64,000 nt of DNA from Leifsonia soli (lineage in GTDB: Bacteria; Actinomycetota; Actinomycetes; Actinomycetales; Microbacteriaceae): assembly GCF_013408745.1 (NCBI RefSeq), contig NZ_JACCBJ010000001.1:3100001-3164000 (forward strand), written 5' to 3'. The notes under the pieces were generated by a model, which was not told the origin of the DNA, did no database searches, and saw nothing but the letters and a program-made list of their open reading frames with translations. Positions 23,426-31,221 of the stretch are shown here, in pieces (within the stretch, counting starts at the first letter, position 1; every line of letters begins with the position of its first letter). The translations under genes were made by a program, and so were the position numbers.

Positions 23426-24688
23426 TCAGGCCGGGTCGGGGGAGGCGGCGCGGCGCTCCGCGGGCGCGGCGACCGGGCGCACGGCCGGTGCGGCCAGGAA
23501 CGCGGCGATCAGCAGCGCGAGCACGAGGAACAGCGCGTTGAGGAGGCCGAAGTGCTGGCCGAGGAAGCCGATCAGCGGCGGTCCGGCGAGGAACGCGCAG
23601 TATCCGATGATCGCGACGGCGGAGACCCGCGCGGCCGGGTTCGCGGCACCGTCCGCCGCGGCCGACATCCCGAGCGGGAAGCCCAGGGAGACGCCGAAGC
23701 CCCAGAGCACGGTCCCGACGACGACCAGCCACATCGGGCCGCCCACGATGAACAGCACCAGCCCGACGGCGCCCATCCCGGCGGTGATCCGGATGGCGTT
23801 GACCCGGCCGATGCGGTCGACGATCGGGCCGCCGACCACCCGGCCGACCGTCATCGCGACCACGAAGAAGCCGAAGACGAGTGCTCCGACGGAGTTCGCC
23901 TGGCCGTGACCGTCGACGACGGCGAGCGAGATCCAGTCGTTGGCCGAGCCCTCGCCGAACGCCATCCCGAGCATCACGACGCCGATCAGGATGAGCCGCC
24001 AGTCGGCCCAGACGGCGAGGGACGTGCGCATCCGCTCACCGAACGGGATGCGCTCCTTCTCCCCCTGCTCGTCGCCCAGCTCGGCCTCGCGCGGGATGAA
24101 CCGGACGGCGACGATCGCGATGACGACGACCACGACGCCGATGCCGAGCAGATGCCAGACGACCGCGATCCCGAGGGCTGCTGCTGCGGCCCCGATCCCG
24201 GCGCCGACAACGGTCCCGAGGCTGAAGCACGCGTGCATGAGCGGGAGCAGCGTCTTGCCGATCTCGCGCTCGACGGCGGTGGCCTCGACGTTCATCATCA
24301 CATCGACCATCCCGTTGCCGAACCCGAGCAGGATCAGCCCGACGGCGACAGAGGGGACGGAGTGGAAGACCGTCGACCCGAACCCGATGAGCAGGATGCC
24401 GACGGCGACGATCACGAGCCCGCCGACCATCCCGCGATGCGGACCGAAGCGCACCAGGATGGGCGAGGAGACGGTGAGGCCGAGGATCGCGCCCACCGAC
24501 ATTCCGAGGATGAGCAGTCCGACCGCCGACGGGTCCTTGCCCAGCCCCAGGTCGTCGCGGATGCCCGGGATGCGGGCCACCCAGGTCGCCAGCGCGAGGC
24601 CGGAGAGGATGAAGATGACGAAGACCGCGTTGCGCCAGGCGGTGAGCTCGCGACGGGAGCGCGCGGTGGTCGAGATCGGCTGTGACAT
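23426..24688 (-). CDS. MFS transporter controlled by a LacI regulator
   Basis: A 420-residue transporter with twelve hydrophobic segments, similar to the YbjJ/FucP-like branch of the MFS. Segments seen are FILSGLALATWVARIPGIRD, GFGNGMVDVMMNVEATAVER in helix 5, and MHACFSLGTVVGAGIG. This branch carries sugars or small organic molecules. It is divergent from a LacI-family regulator with a perfect 26-bp operator between them, which implies substrate-induced expression. The substrate is unknown. The protein ends in a Pro/Ala-rich tail. Confidence 0.82.
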   Translation of the reverse strand: MSQPISTTARSRRELTAWRNAVFVIFILSGLALATWVARIPGIRDDLGLGKDPSAVGLLILGMSVGAILGLTVSSPILVRFGPHRGMVGGLVIVAVGILLIGFGSTVFHSVPSVAVGLILLGFGNGMVDVMMNVEATAVEREIGKTLLPLMHACFSLGTVVGAGIGAAAAALGIAVVWHLLGIGVVVVVIAIVAVRFIPREAELGDEQGEKERIPFGERMRTSLAVWADWRLILIGVVMLGMAFGEGSANDWISLAVVDGHGQANSVGALVFGFFVVAMTVGRVVGGPIVDRIGRVNAIRITAGMGAVGLVLFIVGGPMWLVVVGTVLWGFGVSLGFPLGMSAAADGAANPAARVSAVAIIGYCAFLAGPPLIGFLGQHFGLLNALFLVLALLIAAFLAAPAVRPVAAPAERRAASPDPA

Positions 24689-24716
24689 CGGGGCGGTTCC
24701 TGGGGGTTCGTCGGCT

Positions 24717-24750
24717 CGAATCGTTTCGATCGAAACGATTCGACTAAGCT
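24717..24750. promoter_or_regulatory. LacI-type operator (26-bp perfect palindrome) and adjacent -10 box
   Basis: Bases 24717-24742 form a perfect inverted repeat centred on TCGATCGA (half CGAATCGTTTCGA). TAAGCT (24745-24750) directly follows and ends 7 bases before the GTG of the regulator gene. Binding would block both the MFS gene and the regulator itself. Confidence 0.8.
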
Positions 24751-24757
24751 AGCACAC

Positions 24758-25849
24758 GTGAACGAACCCAGCACAGCCCCGGCGGGCGCGCGGCCGACTC
24801 TCGCCGCGGTCGCCCGTCTGGCCGGCGTGTCGAACTCCACGGCCTCGCTCGCCTTCTCCGGCACCGGACCCGTCTCCGACGCCACCCGGGAGCGCGTGCT
24901 CGCCGCGGCGAAGCGTCTCAACTACGCCGGTCCCGACCCGCGGGCGCGCTCGCTGCGCCGCGGCCGCTCCGGGATCGTCGGCGTCGTGATGGAGGAGCGC
25001 GTGCGCGACGCCTTCCGCGACCCGATCAAGATCGCGCTGCTCGACGGCATCACGGAGGAGATCGGCGCGATCGACGCGGGCCTGCTCATCCTCACGGACG
25101 CCGGCGAGGCCGCGCAGCGCATCGAGGACGCCCCGATGGATGCGGTGGTGCTGGTGGGCTGCAGCCCGCGGCTGGACGAGTCGGTCGCCATGCTGCGCCG
25201 GCGCGGTATCCCGCTCGTCGCCATCGAGGGCGACCCGGCCGACGGCGTCCCGACGATCGGGCAGGACAACCGGGAGGCCACCCGGGTCGCCGCCCAGCAC
25301 CTGTACGACCTCGGCCACCGCGACGTCGCGGTGGTGGCTCTCTCGCTCACCCGCGACCGCGCCCGCGGGCCGCTCACCCCGGACCGCCTCGCCGCGGCCA
25401 GCTCCACCACGGCCCTCGACCGGCTGGCCGGCGCCCGCGACGTCTTCCCGGACGCACCCGGCTGGGTCACCCGCGGGTCGTTCGTGGAGGAGGGCCGAGC
25501 GGCTGGTCGTGCGCTCCTCGCCGACGCGCGCCATCGTCCGACCGCCGTGATCGCCCAGAGCGACCTGCTCGCGGCGGGCGTCATCCGCGCCGCCGAGGAG
25601 CTGGGGCTCGAGGTCCCGGGGGATGTCAGCGTCGTCGGCTTCGACGGCGTGCGCGTCGACGGCCTCTGGCCGTACGACCTCACGACCCTCGTGCAGCCCG
25701 CCGTCGACAAGGGCAGGGCGGCCGGACGTGCGGTCGTCGAGATGCTGGAGGGCGGGGAACCGATTCCCTCCACATTCACGAGCGTTTTCCACCTGGGCAA
25801 CACAACCGCCGCCCCGCGGGACTCCTCGGGGGCGCCGGCCGTAGGCTGA
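24758..25849 (+). CDS. LacI-family transcriptional repressor
   Basis: A 363-residue regulator. The N-terminal helix-turn-helix reads LAAVARLAGVSNSTASLAFS, followed by the hinge helix region TRERVLAAAKRLNYAGPDP. The rest is a periplasmic-binding-protein-like effector domain that dimerises and binds a small ligand. The start is the leaderless GTG at 24758. It faces an MFS gene across a perfect operator and is followed within 4 bases by an M20 hydrolase gene, so the three may handle one compound. Confidence 0.9.
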   Translation: MNEPSTAPAGARPTLAAVARLAGVSNSTASLAFSGTGPVSDATRERVLAAAKRLNYAGPDPRARSLRRGRSGIVGVVMEERVRDAFRDPIKIALLDGITEEIGAIDAGLLILTDAGEAAQRIEDAPMDAVVLVGCSPRLDESVAMLRRRGIPLVAIEGDPADGVPTIGQDNREATRVAAQHLYDLGHRDVAVVALSLTRDRARGPLTPDRLAAASSTTALDRLAGARDVFPDAPGWVTRGSFVEEGRAAGRALLADARHRPTAVIAQSDLLAAGVIRAAEELGLEVPGDVSVVGFDGVRVDGLWPYDLTTLVQPAVDKGRAAGRAVVEMLEGGEPIPSTFTSVFHLGNTTAAPRDSSGAPAVG

Positions 25850-25853
25850 CGGC

Positions 25854-27062
25854 ATGGATCTCGAAGCCGTCTACCGCGACCTGCACGCCCACCCCGAACT
25901 CGCCTTCACCGAGCACAGAACCGCCGGCATCGTCGCCGACCGGCTCACCGAGCTGGGGCTCGAGGTGCACACCGGCATCGCCACGACCGGGGTCGTCGGC
26001 GTGCTGCGCAACGGCGACGGGCCGACCGTGCTTCTCCGGGCGGACATGGATGCGCTCCCGGTTCGCGAGCAGACCGGGCTCGCGTGGGCCTCGACCGAGA
26101 CGGTGTCCGACGACGACGGCAACGCGGTGCCGCTGATGCACGCGTGCGGTCACGACATCCACATCACGTGCCTGCTCGGTGCCGTCGAGGCGCTGAACGG
26201 CTCCCGCGGTGAGTGGTCCGGAACCCTGGTCGCGCTGTTCCAGCCGGCCGAGGAGCACGGCGGCGGGGCCCAGGTGATGGTCGACGACGGCCTGTATGAG
26301 AAGGTGCCGGTTCCGGATGTCGTGCTCGGGCAGCATGTGGTGCCGTACCCGGCGGGGATGGTCGGCGCGCATCCTGGCGCGGCCATGGCGGCGGTCGACA
26401 CGATGGAGGTGACGCTGCACGGGCGCGGCGGTCACGGTTCGCGGCCCGAGACCACGATCGACCCGGTCGTGATGGCTGCGGCGACCGTCATGCGGCTGCA
26501 GACGGTCGTGTCGCGCGAGATCGCGCCGCAGGAGACCGCCGTCGTCACCGTCGGCAGCCTGCACGCGGGCACGAAGAACAACATCATCGCGGCCGAGGCG
26601 AGGCTGGGCATCAGCGTGCGCAGCTTCAACGAAGAGGTGCGTCAGCGCGTGCTGAGCGGAGTGAACCGGGTGATCGAGGCGGAGTCCCAGGCGTCCGGAG
26701 CCCCGAAGGCTCCCGACCTGGAGTGGGGCGAGCGCTACCCGGTCACCGTGAACGACCCCGCGTCGACCGAGCGGGTGAACGCCGCGTTCGCGGCCGAGTT
26801 CGGCGCGGACAGTGTGCTGCATCCCGGCGCGCTCTCCGGCAGCGAGGATGTCGGCAACCTCGCCACGGCCGCGGGCGCTCCGCTCGTGTACTGGATGCTC
26901 GGAGGGGCCGATCCGGAGACGGTGCGTGCCGCGATGGCAGCGGGCACGGTCGAGACCGACATCCCGACCAACCACTCGCCGTTCTTCGCGCCGCTGCCGC
27001 AGCCGACGATCGACACCGGGGTGCGGGCGCTGGTCGTCGCGGCGCGGGAGTGGCTGGCGTAG
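25854..27062 (+). CDS. M20-family metal-dependent amidohydrolase
   Basis: A 402-residue peptidase/amidase of the M20D type, close to N-acyl-amino-acid hydrolases. The metal-binding residues lie in RADMDALPV, LMHACGHDIHIT (Cys98, His100, Asp101) and FQPAEEHGGGA. The dimerisation lid starts near TMEVTLHGRGGHGSRPE. The ATG at 25854 lies 4 bases after the lacI stop and 6 bases after TAGGCT (25842-25847), so it may be both an operon member and leaderless from its own promoter. It could hydrolyse the substrate of the neighbouring transporter. No terminator is seen in the 109-base gap that follows. Confidence 0.87.
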   Translation: MDLEAVYRDLHAHPELAFTEHRTAGIVADRLTELGLEVHTGIATTGVVGVLRNGDGPTVLLRADMDALPVREQTGLAWASTETVSDDDGNAVPLMHACGHDIHITCLLGAVEALNGSRGEWSGTLVALFQPAEEHGGGAQVMVDDGLYEKVPVPDVVLGQHVVPYPAGMVGAHPGAAMAAVDTMEVTLHGRGGHGSRPETTIDPVVMAAATVMRLQTVVSREIAPQETAVVTVGSLHAGTKNNIIAAEARLGISVRSFNEEVRQRVLSGVNRVIEAESQASGAPKAPDLEWGERYPVTVNDPASTERVNAAFAAEFGADSVLHPGALSGSEDVGNLATAAGAPLVYWMLGGADPETVRAAMAAGTVETDIPTNHSPFFAPLPQPTIDTGVRALVVAAREWLA

Positions 27063-27171
27063 AGCTTCCGGCGGAGGCGCCGGCGGGCGTTCGCGCGGGC
27101 GTACCGGCGGTGCGTTCCCGCGGCGGTTCGCAGAGCGGTCCGCGCGTCGGTCCCTGCGGCTCGGCGAGAGG

Positions 27172-28512
27172 TCAGACCGTCGCGCCAGCGCGCATCCACG
27201 TGCGCCCTCGTGCGCGAAGGCCGAGAGTGACCGCCCGGGCGCCGAGGTAGCCGAAGGCGAACGCAGCGGTCAGCGCGGCGAGACCCGCGGCGTCGTGGCC
27301 GCCCCAGACGGCGGCCGCGACGGCGAGGGGGACGAACACGGCGACGTTCGCGAGGCCGGTGAGCGCCAGATAGCGCGCGTCGCCGGCGCCGATGAGCACC
27401 CCGTCGAGCACGAACACGTACCCGCCGAGCGGGGCGCCGGCGCCCACGATGGCGAGCGAGACGGGCAGCAGCGCGGCGACCGACGCGTCGCTCGTGAAGA
27501 GGGCCGCGGCGACCGGGCTCAGCGCGATCGTCGCCAGCCCGAGCACCGCGCCGGCGCCGATGCCCCACTGCACGCACCGCCTCAGCACCGCGCGCACGCT
27601 CTCGAGGTCGCCGGCGCCGAGGCCCTTCCCGATGAGTGCCTGCGCGGCGATGGCGAGCGCATCCAGGGCGAAGGCGAGCGTCGCGAAAACGGTCATCGCG
27701 ACCTGGAAGGCGGCCAGCTCGTCCGGGCCCAGCCGCGTCGCCACGAAGACGGCCAGCAGCATGGCGGCGCGCAGGCTCGCCGTGCGGAGGAACAGCCAGC
27801 CGCCGGAGCGCGCGGTCCGCCCGATGCCCGCGTGATGCGGGAGGAGGGAGGCGCCGACGCGCCGGGCGTGCCGGGCGACGATGACCGCGTAGACCAGCAC
27901 CATGGCCCACTGCGCCGCGACGGTCCCGAGCGCCGACCCGCGGATGCCCAGCCCGGCGAGGTAGATGAACGCATAGTTCAGCACGATGTTCGCGGCGAAG
28001 CCGGCGACCGCGACGGCGAGCGGCGTGCGGGTGTCCTGAAGCCCGCGCAGCAGCCCGGTCGCCGCGTAGACGAGCAGCATGGCCGGGAGCCCGAGCATCG
28101 AGATGCTCAGATACTGCGACGCCTGCTCGCTCACGTCGGCGGACGCCCCGAACAGGCCGACGAGGAACGGCGAGGCCGCCCACCCGGCGGCGGCGAGGAC
28201 GACTCCGAGGGCGAGCGCGAGCCAGCAGCCGTCCACGCCCGCAGCGACGGCGCCGCGTTCGTCGCCCGCGCCCAGCCGTCGCGCGACCGCGGGCGTCGTG
28301 CTGTAGGCGAGGAACACCATCAGCCCCACGATGGTCTGGAGCACGGCGCTCGCGATGCCGAGGCCGGCGAGGGGTGCGACGCCGAGATGACCGACCATCG
28401 CCGAGTCGGCGAGGAGGAAGACCGGCTCCGCCACGAGCGCCCCGAGGGCGGGCACGGCGAGGCGCAGGATCTCGCGGTCGACCGGGCGGCGGAGAAGGAT
28501 GCTCACGACCAT
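27172..28512 (-). CDS. MATE-family multidrug/sodium antiporter (DinF-like)
   Basis: A 446-residue transporter with twelve hydrophobic segments in two homologous halves, as in the DinF branch of MATE exporters. Family segments are LAVPALGALVAEPVFLLADS with the following AMVGHLG at the start of the first half, and GLLRGLQDTRTPLAVAVAGF after helix 5. These pumps expel cationic compounds using a proton or sodium gradient. The ATG at 28512 is listed; an in-frame GTG at 28506 lies 8 bases after TAGCGT (28515-28520, minus strand) and could be the leaderless start. Confidence 0.88.
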   Translation of the reverse strand: MVVSILLRRPVDREILRLAVPALGALVAEPVFLLADSAMVGHLGVAPLAGLGIASAVLQTIVGLMVFLAYSTTPAVARRLGAGDERGAVAAGVDGCWLALALGVVLAAAGWAASPFLVGLFGASADVSEQASQYLSISMLGLPAMLLVYAATGLLRGLQDTRTPLAVAVAGFAANIVLNYAFIYLAGLGIRGSALGTVAAQWAMVLVYAVIVARHARRVGASLLPHHAGIGRTARSGGWLFLRTASLRAAMLLAVFVATRLGPDELAAFQVAMTVFATLAFALDALAIAAQALIGKGLGAGDLESVRAVLRRCVQWGIGAGAVLGLATIALSPVAAALFTSDASVAALLPVSLAIVGAGAPLGGYVFVLDGVLIGAGDARYLALTGLANVAVFVPLAVAAAVWGGHDAAGLAALTAAFAFGYLGARAVTLGLRARGRTWMRAGATV

Positions 28513-28581
28513 CCACGCTAGCCCGCGCCGCCGACGTCGTGTCGGCGTCCCGATGTCGGCGGCCCTTCCTACAGTGGACAC

Positions 28582-29205
28582 ATGAGCCACTTGATGCCGG
28601 AACCTCTCGCGACCTGGACCTGGCGGCTCGAGCGTGTGCGCAACGGCCGCACCGTGCTCACCCGGGCGCAGGCGACGACCGCCCGCGCCGACCTCATGAA
28701 CGACCGCGCCGCGCATCCGGCCGACTACGCCGACTACGACGAGGAGTACACGACGGCTCTCGACGAGCTCGATGTGCTGTCGCGCCAGGCCAACCGGCAC
28801 GACGACCTCCTGTCGGTCATGGCGGCGGACCGGCGCGCGGCCGAGCGTGAGGCCGCGGCGGCCGGAACGGCCCGTGTCGGCGCGCCGGGGGCGCGTTCCC
28901 GCACCTCCCTGGCGACGGAGCACGACCGGGTGCCCGCCGGCCTGCCCGAGCCGCTGGACCAGTGGGTGCATCGGCTGATCCGGTACCGCGCCGGCGTCAA
29001 GATCATCACGCCCATCGAGGCCGCCCGCGCCGAGATCCGCCTGCGCAACGAGGCCGACCTGCAGCCCGCCGCGTATCGCACGGGCGTCGCGGCGGCCTAC
29101 TACGCCCGTGTCATCCGCGAGCTCGGGGAGATCGCGACGGCGGAGCGCCCCGGCAGGCGGGATGCTCCCGGGCTGGCGCGCGGGCTCGGCGCGGCCCTCG
29201 TCTGA
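28582..29205 (+). CDS. Protein with two tandem copies of an unrecognised helical domain
   Basis: A 207-residue protein I cannot assign. Residues 5-65 (beginning MPEPLATWTWRLERVRNGRT) and 121-184 (beginning LPEPLDQWVHRLIRYRAGVK) are clearly two copies of one about 60-residue helical unit. They are joined by a charged Ala-rich linker (80-115). No signal peptide or membrane helix is present. The ATG is leaderless: TACAGT (28570-28575) ends 6 bases before it. It is divergent from the MATE gene, with 69 bases between the two starts. Confidence 0.6.
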   Translation: MSHLMPEPLATWTWRLERVRNGRTVLTRAQATTARADLMNDRAAHPADYADYDEEYTTALDELDVLSRQANRHDDLLSVMAADRRAAEREAAAAGTARVGAPGARSRTSLATEHDRVPAGLPEPLDQWVHRLIRYRAGVKIITPIEAARAEIRLRNEADLQPAAYRTGVAAAYYARVIRELGEIATAERPGRRDAPGLARGLGAALV

Positions 29206-29309
29206 CGGCTCTGCGGGCGGGCCGGCGTGACCCCGCGTTCGCGGGCAGCGCGCATCGCGCGGTGCGCCACTACGATCGACGCAGACGCGTGAGGTGAACG
29301 GGGGGCGCG

Positions 29310-30230
29310 GTGAGTCCTGACGAGGCAGCGGAACTGCTGGGGGTGTCGCCCTCGGCGACCCGCGATGACGTGGAGCGCACCTATCAGACGCGACTGGCGG
29401 AGGCGGGCGGCGATACGCAGCGGCGTGACGCCCTGACCGCGGCACGGGGTGCGCTCGTCGCGGCATCCACGTGGCAACCGCCCTCCGCGCAGAACGCGCC
29501 GACGCAGCCGTACCCGCCGCAGGGTGCTCCGACGTCGCCGTACCCGGCGCAGGGAGCGCCGTCGCAGCCGTACCCGCCGCAGTCGTATCCGCCGCACGGG
29601 GCTCCGCCTCAGCCGTACGCATCCCAGCCGCAGCCTCCCTTCGCAGGCCGCCCACCGTACGGCGCGCCGGGCCACGCCGCGACCGGGGGCCCCTACGCGG
29701 GCGCGTACCAGGGCTATCCGCCTCCGCCGCCGCGCAATCGGATGTCGACCGGCGCGATCGTGGGCATCACGGTCGGCGGCATCGTGGGCGGCCTGGCCAT
29801 CCTGCTGGTCGCGGTGCTCGTGATGGTCTCGATCGGCGCAGGCGCGAGCCGGATCGCCCAGGCCGGCAGCACCGCCAGCGCCTCCCCGTACGAGAGCGAC
29901 CCGGGCGGCGGCTCGTCCGGCGACCCGTCGGATGAGCCGACGCAGGAGCCGTCCGACCCGGGCTTCGGGGATGCCGTCGACGACTACGACGTCGACGGCG
30001 TGCACGTCCACTACGTCGACGGCTGGACCTTCGAGCTGACGCCCGGCCAGACCTGCGCGGGCGCAACGGTCATGGCCACCTTCGCCGACACCCCCGACGG
30101 CGAGACCCTCGACTCGTGGAGCACCACGGTCGATCTCGAGGCGGGCGTCCCCTACGAGCTGACCATCCCGGACGACGCGTCCGACTACGACTACGTGGGC
30201 ATCGAATCGGTCCAGTGCGGTCAGGCCTGA
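29310..30230 (+). CDS. Membrane protein with DnaJ-like N-terminus, Pro/Gln-rich linker and exported C-terminus
   Basis: A 306-residue protein. Residues 1-50 (SPDEAAELLGVSPSATRDDV, then ERTYQTRLAEAGGD) look like a shortened J-domain, but the diagnostic HPD is not evident. Residues 55-145 are repeats of the type QPYPPQGAP. A single membrane helix follows (about 148-175), then a Ser/Pro/Asp-rich spacer and a small outer domain of about 85 residues (WTFELTPGQTCAGATVMATF, ending in ESVQCGQA) with two cysteines that could pair. Function is unknown. The GTG start has GGGGGG upstream. Confidence 0.55.
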   Translation: MSPDEAAELLGVSPSATRDDVERTYQTRLAEAGGDTQRRDALTAARGALVAASTWQPPSAQNAPTQPYPPQGAPTSPYPAQGAPSQPYPPQSYPPHGAPPQPYASQPQPPFAGRPPYGAPGHAATGGPYAGAYQGYPPPPPRNRMSTGAIVGITVGGIVGGLAILLVAVLVMVSIGAGASRIAQAGSTASASPYESDPGGGSSGDPSDEPTQEPSDPGFGDAVDDYDVDGVHVHYVDGWTFELTPGQTCAGATVMATFADTPDGETLDSWSTTVDLEAGVPYELTIPDDASDYDYVGIESVQCGQA

Positions 30231-30248
30231 CACGCCGGAAAACACAAC

Positions 30249-30278
30249 TTTCACAAATTACTGAAAAAGGCGTAGCAT
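30249..30278 (+). promoter_or_regulatory. Candidate operator and -10 box of the ABC exporter operon
   Basis: An AT-rich TTTCA-N8-TGAAA inverted repeat (30249-30266), unusual in this GC-rich setting, is followed by TAGCAT (30273-30278), 7 bases before the ATG of the ABC gene. It is a likely site for the operon's own GbsR/MarR-type regulator (inference). Confidence 0.5.
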
Positions 30279-30285
30279 CCCGCCC

Positions 30286-31221
30286 ATGGATGCCGTGATC
30301 GACGTCGCCGGCCTCGAGAAGAGGTTCGGCCGCGTACATGCTCTCGATGGCCTCGACCTGACGGTGACGCCGGGAGAGGTCCACGGCTTCCTCGGCCCGA
30401 ACGGCGCGGGGAAGTCCACCACCATCCGAGTCCTCCTGGGCCTCGCCCGGGCCGATGGCGGCCACGCTGCCGTCTTCGGCGGCGACCCCTGGAAGGACGC
30501 GGTCGCCCTCCACCAGCGGCTCGCCTACGTACCCGGCGATGTCACCCTCTGGCCCAACCTCTCCGGCGGCGAGGCGATCGACCTGCTCGCACGCCTGCGC
30601 GGCGGCACGGCCGACCACGCGCAGTACGCAGCCCGCAAGAAGCGTCTGATGGATGTGTTCCAGCTCGACCCGACCAAGAAGGGCCGCGCGTACTCGAAAG
30701 GCAACCGGCAGAAGGTCGCTCTGGTCGCCGCCTTCGCGACACCGGCGGACCTGTACATCCTGGACGAGCCGACCAGCGGCCTCGACCCGCTCATGGAGGC
30801 GGTGTTCAACGCCGAGATCCAGCGCGTCGCCGCCGCGGGAGCGACGGTCCTGCTGTCGAGCCACATCCTCTCGGAGGTCGAGCAGCTCTGCGACCGGGTG
30901 AGCATCATCCGGTCCGGACGGACGGTGGAGACGGGAACGCTCGACGAGCTCCGCCACCTCACCCGGACCGAGTTCTCGTTCAGCGCGGAGGGCGTCTCCC
31001 AGGATGCGGTCACAGCGCTCGCCGGCACGCACGACCTGAGGGTGGTCAACGGCCGGGTGCGGTTCACGGCCGACAGCGACGCCGTCCCGGCGCTGCTCGG
31101 GTCGCTCTCGCGGCTGGAGGTGCGCGGCCTCACCGTCGCGCCTCCCTCGCTGGAGGAGCTGTTCCTCCGCCATTACGGCGACGACGTGACGGCCGATGAA
31201 CGCATCGGAGCGTCACGATGA
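30286..31221 (+). CDS. ABC exporter ATP-binding subunit
   Basis: A 311-residue ATPase with Walker A in GFLGPNGAGKSTTIRVLLGL, Walker B in LYILDEPTSGLDPL and the switch His in LLSSHILSEVEQLCD. The signature is degenerate (YSKGNRQKVALVAA instead of LSGGQ), as in many DrrA/BcrA-type exporters. A C-terminal regulatory extension of about 85 residues follows. The downstream permease overlaps by 4 bases. The pair resembles actinobacterial exporters annotated for polyketide antibiotics, with a third gene for a GbsR/MarR regulator. The ATG is leaderless. Confidence 0.9.
   Translation: MDAVIDVAGLEKRFGRVHALDGLDLTVTPGEVHGFLGPNGAGKSTTIRVLLGLARADGGHAAVFGGDPWKDAVALHQRLAYVPGDVTLWPNLSGGEAIDLLARLRGGTADHAQYAARKKRLMDVFQLDPTKKGRAYSKGNRQKVALVAAFATPADLYILDEPTSGLDPLMEAVFNAEIQRVAAAGATVLLSSHILSEVEQLCDRVSIIRSGRTVETGTLDELRHLTRTEFSFSAEGVSQDAVTALAGTHDLRVVNGRVRFTADSDAVPALLGSLSRLEVRGLTVAPPSLEELFLRHYGDDVTADERIGASR

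Noticed and set aside
27063..27171. Small gene or terminator between M20 and MATE genes
   Set aside because: There is no credible start with an RBS and no strong inverted repeat; nothing is supported.
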